From Todiramphus chloris collaris (Eukaryota > Chordata > Aves > Coraciiformes > Alcedinidae), in the NCBI GenBank assembly GCA_025345505.1, contig JANVCC010000013.1, positions 1,019,215 to 1,083,214 on the forward strand: DNA of 64,000 nucleotides, given 5' to 3'. Below the pieces are notes generated by a model. The model saw nothing but the letters and a program-made list of their open reading frames with translations, did not search any database and was not told the DNA's origin. Position 1 is the stretch's first letter. Every line of letters starts with the position of its first letter. The translations under genes were made by a program, and so were the position numbers. This document shows, piece after piece, positions 26,060 to 36,481 of this stretch.

Positions 26060-29022
26060 ACATCTCAGTAATACATAAATCAAGCTCAGAACAAACCAGA
26101 CAAGAACTATAAATTGAATAATTAATAATTCTGATGCCATATCTGTCTTTTTGTGATTATTCTACAAAAGAGGTTTAATTTGTTGAAAATATAAATTCAT
26201 TAAGCTTTTATTAGGTTTTAATTACAATTACAACCTCCAAAATACCAAATGAAAATATACACACGTATTCATATTACTCTCCTCTCGTTTGTGTTTAAGT
26301 TCTTAAATCTTGCTCATATTTCTTGCTTTTTGCTGATAACATTGTGGAACGTTTTATTGATTGTGACTTGCCATCGTTTTCATAAAAGCATAATCCTATT
26401 GATGTCATAACTTATTTTTAAGGTTGTTAGACATCATGTCATGGATTAGAAAGGTCTTTAATTTAAGTAGCAAGAACACAGAAAGCCATAAAAATCTCAA
26501 ACCAACAAATCTAACTTAATTTGTTATGACAGAAAGCAAAGATGAAGGAATTAAAACTGCAATGATTGTAATTGGAACTGTTGTAAATGTTCAGTCTTAT
26601 GTGGGTTGAATTTGAATTACTTAAAATTAAATTAATTTTGTTCATAGTCACTTTTGAGAATTGTGACTTCGCTCAATGTATTTGAGGAGTTTGGTGAAAA
26701 GACTAGGTTAATAATGGTCACATAGCAACATATTTAAAAACTCAAGTCAGAAAGTAGATATAATTTATGACAAATGCAAAGTCTTTGTAGATGATGTTGT
26801 TGGGAAATAAGGCTTGCAAGGCAGTTCAATCACCCATCCCTGTGCTCATCCCAGAAACAGTGCCTCTCTCTCTTTGGGTCTCTGCAGGGTGTAGGTGTTC
26901 TGGTTTAGCACCACTGCATTGCACTGGTTTAACACCAAAATCTGCATGGGTGGCAAGTATTTCACATCACATCTACCAGAATAAACACCTGCTCAGTGCT
27001 CTACAGAGCTTCTCTGAGAAGTAATTTATAATTAAGTTTTGGATCACATCAGACAGATTTATTGTTAAGCATGGATTGTTGAAATCTTCTTTATATCTGA
27101 TGCAGTATGGCACTCTGAGGAACAGAAACAAGGAAAAACAGTGTTTTTCTCCTAAGGAAAAATATTATAGCTTATTTCTGCATTCAGGGAAAATGCACTG
27201 TATGAGCTGATAAATCCTCTGGAGTGTTTATGAATATGTGCATCATTTGCTGCAGGGGGAGAACGGATTGGCAATAGTACTACAGATGTGATCCCATTTG
27301 TTTTCGCACAGTGGCAACTGACAGCTTTAAAGAAAGCTTTTTTTTTTTTTTTTACTCTAGCTATCCTTTCATATGACTCAGTTGAATACAGGGCTCTGAT
27401 GATTTGTGTTAGATTGATATGGTGTTTGCTGATTCACATGAGTGGATAATCATAGACAAAAAGAAAGCTACCTTTAAAGAGATAAGAGAGAGTGCTGTTC
27501 AATAAAAACAATATTTCTTCTTTCTTTCCATCTCATTGCCTTTGCTTTCTACAGTGGTGGAGGTGTAAAGATGAAGACTAAGCTGCAGAATATAACAAAT
27601 GCACTGAAGCTGTACATATTGTAATAGTAGAAATGTAATGTAAAATAGGAGAATAAGAAATAGCAGGCAGACCACAGAGGACTGAGCTGGTGAACCCCAC
27701 AGATCTTTTGAATCCAGGTCTGCAACACAGGTATCTCCTTCCCGCCTACTCACAACTCCTCTTATAGTCAAAGGTTAGTCAAATGCTATTTCTCTCCATT
27801 GATTACAGTGGGAATGTAATCTTAATTATGAAAATTCTGAATTATTGTAGATAACAATTATTACCTTTAAACTCATTAATAATATTTACATTTAGCTAAA
27901 GAAGTCCTGCTCGCAGTGGTGGCTGGCAATTTGACTATACTTAATAGCACACAACTGACATAAAAGCATCTTTCTGTAGTATAACAAAGTCACATTTAAA
28001 AGCCCAGGAACTATGGATTCAGCTTTCTGCATAATAGTAATGGTCATAACAAACTTTCTTGGTATGCATGTGGTATTAAACTCCATTCCCACAGGGACTC
28101 TGTCATTCAGCAAAAGAGAAACTTCACTTAATAGACATTTAAAGATGGATCCATGTAAATCTATAATGAATTATAAACTGTAATATAAAACAATGTGACA
28201 AGACAATTTTCATGCTTTCAAGAAAAAGAAAACCACCTAATTTCTTAATTCATGACATGTGCTCCAACTGATAAACTGATTTCTAAAATTACAACATATT
28301 CATCTTCACTGGTCAAATGCTTCAAAAGAGATCTTGATGGAAACCAGCTAGCTGTGCAGCTGTCTCACTGTGCTACTCTGTCTTTCCCTAGCTTTTTACT
28401 TTTCCCTTTTACTGCTCTGTAATCTTCAAAGGATTTCCTACTCTTTGTAGTTCATCCGAAAGGCTAATTAATGTAAGTGGAAGGATACATTAACATAGTA
28501 ACTGGTAAACAAGGTAGCTTGTTCAGCTTGGCTTTCTTTGCACGATATTACACTGGGCTACAGATAGAGAAATATCCCTTTCCAGTCTACTACTCGTCAG
28601 CTTTTCCTGAGCACTGAGGAAGGAAACAGTAGTTCCTGTGCCAAATGCAGTTTGCAATCAATTTTATCAGAACCGTTCAGTGAGTGCAAAGAGAAACCTG
28701 CACCATACCACGACATTTGAGAATGGCCCTGCAGTATCCTAGTAAAAGTCTTAGTCGATGTGGAGAGTTACTCTCAGGATCCAGCTCAAAGGACTTCTGG
28801 TAAATGAAATAATCTCAACTCCTGTGCAAGTTTATTCTGAACTCTTTCAAGGTTAGGAAAGCCTTAGTATTTATCTTCTTATTTTAGATGCATCTCTGTC
28901 TTAGGCAGCAGTATTACTTTAATTGAGAGCACTTGCCTTTTGTTCATGGTACCATGGTGACACAGCAGACACAGAAATTAGTAAAAAGTGATAATTTCCC
29001 TCCTTCCTACAGTTTCGTTTAC

Positions 29023-29152
29023 CTTTTTCCACTTTGTGAAATGAGCGTACCATGATTTCTCCTGCAGTTTTGCTGCGCTTAAGTACAAGAGGGGATGTAC
29101 CCAGTGGCTTCCGTTGAAACGCCCCAGGTAAGTGCTTCACATACACCAGTGC
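29023..29152 (-). CDS. Candidate internal coding exon, unidentified protein
   Basis: On the minus strand, a strong acceptor (ATTTTTTCCTGTAATTCAG ending at 29153) is followed by 130 bp and a donor GTAAAC starting at 29022. One frame is open throughout: 43 codons plus one base. It begins A-L-V-Y-V-K-H-L-P-G-A-F-Q-R-K-P and ends V-R-S-F-H-K-V-E-K, basic and without low complexity. The segment has several CpGs (in GGGGCGTTTCAACGG, AAGCGCAGC and GTACGCTC), unusual in this CpG-poor window and typical of constrained codons. The frame is open beyond both splice sites too (28919-29227), which reduces the weight of openness alone. No neighbouring exon could be joined with certainty and I do not recognise the protein. 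It could be an exon of a large-intron gene or a chance arrangement. Confidence 0.35.
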
Positions 29153-32019
29153 CTGAATTACAGGAAAAAATAGTGTTGAATATTTATTTTGCTTTCTAGT
29201 TACCTGGCTAGACAGTGGTCTAGCCAAACCATTTGTCCGTAGTTGTTCCCACTCATTTCTGTAGGACTTTCACTGGAATAAATTACGCACAAGAATATCT
29301 CTCTTCAAAGGAGGCTGAAACACTGACCTCTTCCTTGTACCTGAACAAGTGTGAGCTACTACAAAAAGTCTGGATTCACTTTGTGTTTTTAAAATGTGTA
29401 TATGGTACTTACTAGCATATTTTAGACAGGGTGTGACATGAAGCCTAGAACAGATGTTCAACTACTTTTTACCTTATTTCATTCCAGTTACTTGTATTAG
29501 CTAACAAATAATTTATAGTTATGTTGTAGTTCCATTAAAACAGTATTTTTGACAATAAGATTTTAAAACCCTTTTATATTTGATGAAAATGGAATTCTCA
29601 GGTTTCCCCAGTATGTTTACTTTTTTCATTGCAAAGCTATAGCAACTAGAAATAAAATAAATAATAATCATAAAAAATTAGTAGAAGAAGCTAATCTGCA
29701 TGTACAATACTGAGAAGGTTAAAGGTAGCAACTCAGACTCTTTTCTTCCATAGTTTGCACTTGCTGGTCGATCTCTAGTATTCTGTCTTTAGGACACATA
29801 ATAAATTCTTCCCAGAATAGTCCTAAAGCTTCTGTTTTTCTATTCTGTTTTTTCATTGCAGTCCTGGTTCTTCGTGGCCTCAGCAGAGAAATTCATAGGT
29901 TACAACCTTCCCCTGTAACTTAAGATACAGAAGTAACATTTATACAGGTTCTCAGCTGTATGAGAAGGGAATGTACTAGGTACATTAGCAAGGAGCTTTG
30001 ACTGATGATGGGCTAGACTGTAAAAAATAAAAAATCAATATAAAAGAGATGACAAAATGTGACTGAAAATATTGGCTTGACTTCAAACAGCCTTAACTAT
30101 GTGTACAACATAATATGAGACATGTAAATGGGAAAGATTCCGAGTTCTAAACAATATGTTTTCTCTAGAAATTAAAAACTTAATTGAGAAAAAATAGATC
30201 TGGGTTGAGTTCTGAGTTCCGTCACTGATTTCTACAGCTAGTGTTCAGGGTGAAAAAGGGATATATATACCAGAAATCCTGGATTTAGTTAGATTTTAGT
30301 GTCTTAATTTCAAACAACATGGAAAGCCTAGTGCTCTGGGGGGATATACACATCTGGGGTTACTTTAATCTGCTTCATGTTCATATTCTTTTGGCAAGTA
30401 GAGCTTCACTTCTGCATCCACAAAAAAAAAAGAGCTCTATATTACATTTCTGAGCCATTGCAAGTAGAAGTGCAAGGTTTATTATATCAGAAAGATGAAG
30501 TACAAGAACCTGTGTGACTCAGGATTAGTGGTTAAGACCCTCACACCCTTTAGTATTGTATCTGCACAGTGAATACTTAAATATAGCAAAAATAGTATTG
30601 ACAGCAGGAAGTAGAGACAGTTTCTACCTTTTACTTTATCATCTGAAAGCCCTAGATATTAGGGTTTAGAAAAATTTCCCTCTTTAAATGACCCCATTAC
30701 CTTTACACTCTCTTTTGTCCAGAAGCAGAGTTTCTGCAGGATTAACAGCAATTCTCTTTCAGCTTCTCACCAGCTCTAAACTGATCACATACTGATCTTT
30801 CACAAAACTTTTGTTTTCTTGCCACCATACTAAAAGTCCATAACATGACTGCCAGATAATCACAGGACTGTAGTCATCTGAAAATTTTGTATCTTTCTTG
30901 ATCATTGGGATGTAACTTGGTGGACTACTTCTAAAGTAGCAGTTGAATCTTTACAGCTTGTCAATATTAGGTTCTGTAGCTCTGAAAGACTTGAGTGTCC
31001 TCATCATTGACTTACCCATGAACACAGCAAAGATGTGACAAGGACTGACACTGAAACACTTATTTAGTCTAAAGAAGAAGGACTTTTTAAAAAATACAGA
31101 AGAAAAGTGGACATCATGATGTGGGACAAGTAGGTTAATGGAAAATGAACAACAAAATCTCACAGTTCACTGTAACTTATGTTGATGTTCCACCATTTTT
31201 TAAGACATGGAATCTCTACCACACAGTAAACAATATCTTCTGTCAGTCTAGGTGGCTGCTATGATGGTGCACTGCACAAGTGGAAGGAAACATTCTGAAG
31301 ATAGGTATTTTCAGACTATATAAATATTACATAGAAATTAGATGCCAGCAGTAGTGCCACTATTAAAACTTTCTAGTATAGACATGGCCTTAAATTGTGT
31401 ACGGACTTCCCCTCACTGCTTCAGTACTACATATTTTTGACAGAACTACTTCAGCAATATATTTCTCCTTTATTATTTATGGAGACAAGGACTGTAAGAT
31501 GGGTGTCTTAGCTATGGAAATAAGCCAGACTGCCTTAAATTATATGGGACTACCCCATCCCATAGGATTTATATCACTTTCTAAGACTTGTCACTGTATC
31601 TTCATAAAATTAGAAAGATGTTGGCTGGTAATTACAGATCTCCTTACAACAGGAGCTCCACAACCTGATGTGAAATATTCTACCTGTGATGCACTGGGGT
31701 CCAACAGCTCTTCAGAAAATCACTAGAAAAATATATGAAGTGTCAGTGGAAACCTTTGGGTTAAATCAGAAACCAAGGAAGCATTTTCTGTCTTACAGTT
31801 CTCATTCTTTCTCTGTTTCTGCCTTTTCCTTAGTATCTTTATTACTATTACTTTTATTACTATTGCTACAGTGTAGAGTACTGATTAAATTGTAAACAAA
31901 TTCATCCAACAACTGCTCTGAAGTCTGTTCTCATAGAATCATAGAATCATAGAACGTTAGGAGCTGGAAGGGACCTCTAGAGATCATCAAGCCCAACCTC
32001 CCTGTCAGAGCAGGATCAC

Positions 32020-32211
32020 CTAGGGCATGGCACTCAGGAATGCATCCAGACAGGTTTTGAAAGTCTCCAGAGAAGGAGACTCCACAACCTCTCTGGGCAG
32101 CCTGTTCAAATGCTCCATCACCCTCACAGTAAAAAACTTCCTTCTCATGTTGAGGTGGAACCTTCTATGCTCAAGTTTATACCCCTTGTTCCTTGTCCTA
32201 TTGCTGGGCAC
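32020..32211 (-). pseudogene. CR1 ORF2 C-terminus, fragment
   Basis: An open block of the 31.9-kb CR1 carries the CR1 C-terminal signature: S-N-R-T-R-N-K-G near its start, then [17 protein letters not shown]. This region follows RT in ORF2 and ends before the 3' UTR. It is out of frame with the RT block at 32270-32914, so a frameshift lies between them. It is a dead gene remnant. Confidence 0.9.
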
Positions 32212-32269
32212 TACAGAAAAGAGATTGGCTCCTTCCTTTTGACACCCACCCTTCAGATATTTATAGACA

Positions 32270-32914
32270 TTAATACAGTCTCAATCTTCTCTCAAGACTA
32301 AACATCCCCAGTTCTCTCGGTCTTTCTTCATAGGGGAGATGCTCAAGTCTCTTAATCATCCTTGCAGCTCTCCATTGGACTCTTTCCAATAGATCCCTGT
32401 CTCTCTTAAATTGGGGAGCCCAAAACTGGACACAGTATTCCAGGTGTGGTCTCATCAGGGCAGAGTAGACGGGGAGGAGAACCTCCTTACACCTGCTGGG
32501 CACAGTTTTCTTAATGAACCCCAGGATGCCATTGGCCTTCCTGGCTGCAAGGGCACATTGCTGTCCCATGGATATCTTGCTGTCCACTAGGACTCCAAGG
32601 ACTTTCTCCATGGTGCTGCTTTCCAGCAGGGCAACCCCTAATCTGTACTTGTACGTAGTGTTATTCCTCCCCAGATGCAGGACTCTACACTCGTCCTTAT
32701 TGAACTTCATGAGGTTTGCCTTCACCCAGCTCTCCAGCCTGTCCAGATCTTGTTGGATAGCAACACAGCCTTCTGGTGTGTCAGACAACCCTCCCAGTTT
32801 CGTATCTTTAGCAAATTTGCTGAGGGTACGCTCCATCCCCTTGTCCAGCTTGTTGAGGAAGATATTGAACAAAACTGTGCTCAGTACTGATCCCTGGGGA
32901 ACACCACTGGCCAC
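32270..32914 (-). pseudogene. CR1 ORF2 reverse transcriptase, C-terminal half
   Basis: A 214-codon open block of the 31.9-kb CR1. It starts with S-G-V-P-Q-G-S-V-L (RT motif B, residues 3-11). It continues through the palm to F-A-K-D at residues 34-37, where active CR1 has F-A-D-D: the aspartate-to-lysine change at 32807-32809 removes one metal-binding residue, so this RT could not polymerise. Thumb-region motifs follow (A-L-A-A-R-K-A-N-G-I-L-G-F-I-K, then L-M-R-P-H-L-E-Y-C-V-Q-F-W). In life the enzyme copies CR1 RNA at a nicked chromosomal target. It lies on the same strand as the 32927-33409 block, separated by a frame break. Confidence 0.93.
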
Positions 32915-32926
32915 AGGCCTCCAGCT

Positions 32927-33409
32927 TCACTCTGCGCTGCAGATCACAACCCTCTGAGCTCTGTTGTTGAGACAGTTTTCAATGCACCTCACAGACCAAC
33001 TGTCTATGCCACATTTCTTGAGTTTTTCTACGAGGATGTTATGGCAGACAGTATCAAAAGCCTTACTGAAATCAAGGTAAATGACATCCGCTGCTCTCCC
33101 TTCATCTACCCATTTGGTCATGGCTTCATAGAAGGATATCACACTAGTTAAGCAGGATTTTCCTTTGGTAAATTCATGCTGGCTACTCCTGATAACCTTC
33201 TTTTCTTCCACATGGTTCGAGATAGCCTCCAGAATAAACTGTTCCTTCACCTTTCCAGGGATGGAGGTGAGGCTGACTGGTCTGTAGTTGCTTGGGTCTT
33301 CCCTCTTGCCCTTTTTGAAGACTGGAGTGACACTGGCTTTCTTCCAGTCCTCAGGCACCTCTCCTGTTCTCCATGATTTTTTCAAAAATGACAGAGAGCT
33401 GCTCAACAA
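32927..33409 (-). pseudogene. CR1 ORF2 reverse transcriptase, N-terminal half
   Basis: A 160-codon open block with RT fingers and palm motifs: W-K-K-A-S-V-T-P-V-F-K-K-G, then N-Y-R-P-V-S-L-T-S (motif 2), G-K-S-C-L-T, and Y-L-D-F-S-K-A-F-D-T-V (motif A with its catalytic Asp intact). It ends just before motif B, which sits in the next block. The match to the CR1 clade is unambiguous. A frame break at about 32915-32927 separates the halves, and nothing upstream joins it in frame to the endonuclease. Confidence 0.93.
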
Positions 33410-34179
33410 CAGTATCAGCCAGCTCTATCAGCCAGCTCTTTCAGCAGCTATGGATGCACCCCACACAGATTTGTGTGTTTTCAGTTTCTCCAAGTAGTCT
33501 CTAACCCAATCCTGACTGACTAATGATGTATCTTCATCTCTCCAGTTCTGCTCTCTCACTTCCAGTGACTGGGGTTCCTGAGGGATGGTCATAGGAATAA
33601 CGACTGAGGCAAGAAGACATTTAGCAGTTCAGCTGTTTCTGCATCCTCTGGTACCATATCTCCCACCTCATTTATCAGAGGACCCATTTTGTCCCTACTC
33701 TTCCTTTTCTCACTGATGTATTTGAAAAGACCTCTTGTTTTCTTTCACCTCTGTGGTGAGACTAAGTTCCAAGAGACCCTTGGCCTTTTTTGTTGAGCCT
33801 CTACATACCCTGGCAGAATTTCTACAATCCTCCCAATTAACCAGACACTTTTTCCATATGTTGTAAACCTCTCTCTTCCATTTCAGTTTTTTTCAGGAGC
33901 TCCCTGTTTATCCATGCAGGACTCCTGCCTCCTCTGCTTGATTTTTTTTAAGGGAATATATTTATCTTGAGCTTGAAGGAGGTAGTGTATGAATATTAAC
34001 CAGCACCCTTGGGTCCCCCTACTTCCTAGAGCCCTAGCCCATGGGATACTTCTAAGTAGATTTTTTGAATAAGACAGCCCTCTTAAAGTCCAGGGTAGAA
34101 GTTTTACTTATTACACTGCTTCTTTCCCTAATGATATTAAACTCTAACATGTCATGGTTGCTACAGCCAAGACTACCCC

Positions 34180-34745
34180 CAACTATAACATCTGCAACCA
34201 GGTCTTCTTTGTTAATACAAGATCAAACGTTGCATCTCTCCTTGTTGGTTCTTTAACCACCTGCAGCAGAAAGTTGTCATCAATGCTGCATTGCAGGAAC
34301 TTTTTGGACTGCTTATGTCTGGCTGTGTGATCTTTCCAACTAATAACAGACCTATGAGCACCAGGGCACATGATCTTGAGGCTACTTCAAGCTGCCTGTG
34401 GAAAGCCTCATTGACAGCTTCTTCGTGGTTTGGCAGTCTGTAGTAGATGCCCACAACAGTATCACCCACATTGACCTGTCCCTTAACTCTTACCCATGTG
34501 CTTTCAACTTTTTCATCATCTCCCCATGTTAATCTTAACGCATTGTAGTTGATTACTCACATAGAGAGCAACTCCACCACCTTACCTTGTCAGTCTATCC
34601 TTTTTAAAAAGTACATACTTACTCATTACCACATTCCAGTTGTGCAAGCTATCCCACCATGTCTCTCTAATTTCAGTGAGATCATAGTCCAGTGACCACA
34701 TCTAGATTTCTAGTTCATCTTGTTTTTTTCCCATGCCTCTTGCAT
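34180..34745 (-). pseudogene. CR1 ORF2 endonuclease domain, decayed
   Basis: Minus-strand fragments in two or more frames spell CR1 AP-type endonuclease motifs. Near 34740 are traces of the start (C-L-Y-T-N-A-like), then L-K-R-I-D-K-V-R-W-W-S-like residues near 34600. G-I-Y-Y-R-L-P-N-H-E-E-A-V and L-E-V-A-S-R-S-C-A-L-V-L follow at 34380-34460, and H-K-Q-S-K-K-F-L-Q-C and E-P-T-R-R-D-A-T-F-D-L-V-L-T near 34210-34310. This domain nicks target DNA to prime reverse transcription. The overlapping frames show at least one frameshift near 34370. Confidence 0.85.
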
Positions 34746-34970
34746 TGGTATACAGACAATGCAGAGACTTAGTAGAGGAGCATCTGTTACAATTGTGAGT
34801 ACCACATAGTTCACTGTCCCCTACAACTGCTGGGATAGCAATGGAGCTGGTACACTGTCCCACAAACATCCCAGGCTTGTCTCCCTTGAGCCTGGTTTTT
34901 CCCCCTTGCCCCTTTGATTCTAGCTTAAAGCTCTACCAATGAGCCCAGCCAACTCCCATGCTAGAATCCT

Positions 34971-35101
34971 TCTTCCCCTTTGGAAGAGATGTTTTGTGTA
35001 TCCTTTCATGAATATAGCATCAATAAATGATGTTATATTAAACTATAATTACTGGCTACTTATATGAGGGTAGCTATGTCCTTCTCTGCATGCTTTAAGA
35101 G
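34971..35101. other. Short unique spacer between CR1 and LTR
   Basis: About 130 bp of AT-rich sequence between the upstream end of the CR1 and the LTR. Nothing is recognised in it. Confidence 0.6.
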
Positions 35102-35682
35102 TGTGGTGGTCTAACCCCATCTGGCAGCTAAGGACTGAACTCTCTTCCCCCTGGTTGGATGGGGGAGAGAATCAGAAAAGCAAAAGTGATAAAACTCGTG
35201 GGTTGTGATAAAGACATTTTGATAGATAAAGCAAAAGCCCTGCATGTAAGCAAAGCAAAACAAAGAATTCATTCACCACTTCCCATGGGCAGGCAGGTGC
35301 TCAGTTCCCTCCAGGAAAGCTGGTCTCCATCACACATAATGGTTACTTGGGAAGACAAGCATCATGACTCTGAATGTCTACCTTTGCTCATTCCTCCAGC
35401 TTTATATGCTGAGCATGATGTCATCTGGGATGGAAAATCCCTTTGATCAGTTGAGGTCAGCTGTCCCAGCTGTTGTCCCCTCCTGACTTCTTGTGCACCT
35501 CTAAACTACTCACTTGTGAGGTGGGATGAGAAGCAGAAAAGGCCTTGGCTCTGTGTAAACCCTGCTCAGCAATAATGAAAGCATCCCTGTGCTATGAACA
35601 CTATTTCCAGCATAAATCCAAAACATAGTCCTACACAAGCTACTATGAAGAAAATTAACTCCATCCCAGCCAAAACCAGCAC
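35102..35682 (-). mobile_element. Solo LTR of an avian endogenous retrovirus
   Basis: Read on the minus strand it begins TGTGCTGGTTTTGGCTGGGA, continues TGGAGTTAATTTTCTTCATAG and ends GGTTAGACCACCACA. This is a widespread avian ERV LTR type (I associate it with ERVL-like LTRs of birds). Length is about 580 bp. A TATA-like box on the minus strand lies at 35400-35407. Flanks AAGAG (35097-35101) and AGGAG (35683-35687) match at four of five bases, a plausible 5-bp target-site duplication. No internal genes are attached, so this is a solo LTR. The sister copy is at 6177-6592. Confidence 0.85.
35400..35407 (-). promoter_or_regulatory. TATA-like box of the 35.1-kb LTR
   Basis: Minus-strand ATATAAAG, followed by CTGGAGG, sits mid-LTR where a U3 promoter is expected. 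The equivalent segment is deleted in the copy at 6177-6592. Confidence 0.45.
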
Positions 35683-35687
35683 AAGGA

Positions 35688-36340
35688 GTGACAGAGTCTA
35701 GCTTTTATACAGCAAGCCACTAACTGATCTCTAAACACTTGCATACTTGAAAATTTATGCAATTTCTGTTATTGTTTGCATGACATTAAATTACAAATTT
35801 AAGAAAATAATATTTGTGAATGACATCTTTAAATACTGATGCATTTTGCATCTGCTTTGTAGTGCTCAAAAGCTTGTGCCATGTTACTGACTGGTTTGAT
35901 TTATAGATAGGTAGATAAACTGAATGGATGCATTACGGATTAGCTACTTGGATATAACTGAAGCCCCTTGTTCTTTATTTAATGTGATAGTCTCCTTCCT
36001 AAAGAAATATGAAAATGACAGCACCTGCCCTTGCTATTTGTTGTTAAGCTCATCTGCATTTTTTCAATTATGAAATAACTCATCCTAGAAACCCAAGGGA
36101 ACATGAATTATTAACTGAGCTAAGACACATTTATACTAAAATCTAATGGGAAATCACAAGATTAATATCAATTATGCAGTGAATATACCTTTTGAATTCT
36201 ATTCAGAAAAGATAGAGACTGCTGCTTATATAGGAACAAACAATTTACTTATAATGTACTCTGGTTTAATTCATTGAATTTTATATTAAAAAAACCCCAA
36301 CATTAGTCTGTGCAAACAATTTTAATGATTTTTTTAAATT
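35688..36340. other. Unique AT-rich DNA
   Basis: Nothing recognised apart from AT-rich sequence. Confidence 0.5.
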
Positions 36341-36481
36341 AATAAAGATAAATAGACAGTATAAAACAAAAAGCCCCACTATGTTATATATGGAAGGCAC
36401 TGGTGTTAGACTGTTAATAAAGATAAATAGACAATAAACTAAAAATACTGTATATGGAAGGCACTGGCTTTAGGCTGTGAT
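36341..36481. repeat. Two-unit tandem duplication
   Basis: Unit 1 (36341-36415, 75 bp) and unit 2 (36416-36481, about 65 bp) both start AATAAAGATAAATAGACA and share TATATGGAAGGCACTGG followed by a TTAG(A/G)CTGT end. Unit 2 lacks about 10 bp in the middle. A local duplication that has since diverged; no coding potential. Confidence 0.9.

Larger units (their letters stand above)
15286..31931. other. Long stretch without recognised mobile elements or known genes
   Basis: About 16.6 kb of mostly unique AT-rich sequence. Contents worth naming are the AT-only repeat at 15925-16115, an inverted repeat at 26020-26059, and GC-richer patches at about 19400-19780 and 23960-24200. Homopolymer runs lie at about 16622-16634, 20625-20646 (A) and 27339-27354 (T). 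The candidate exon at 29023-29152 is listed separately. All other open frames are short, overlap others on the opposite strand and lack domains. Confidence 0.5.
31932..34970 (-). mobile_element. CR1 LINE, about 3 kb, broken
   Basis: Minus-strand non-LTR retrotransposon. Its 3' end at 31932-31956 carries the CR1 tail (rc CATAGAATC/CATAGAATCATAGAACG). Going upstream come the ORF2 C-terminus (32020-32211), the RT palm (32270-33409), the endonuclease (about 34180-34740) and part of the region before ORF2 (to about 34970, matching the CR1 segment rich in GGGGGAAAAACCAGGCTC). Full CR1 elements are about 4.5 kb, so the 5' end and ORF1 are missing. Several frameshifts and stops separate the domains. 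A short internal duplication (CAGCCAGCTCT twice) lies at about 33415-33445. It is the most complete LINE in the window and is not autonomous. Confidence 0.95.

Noticed and set aside
32514-32957. 147-codon plus-strand open frame
   Set aside because: Antisense shadow of the CR1 reverse transcriptase on the minus strand.
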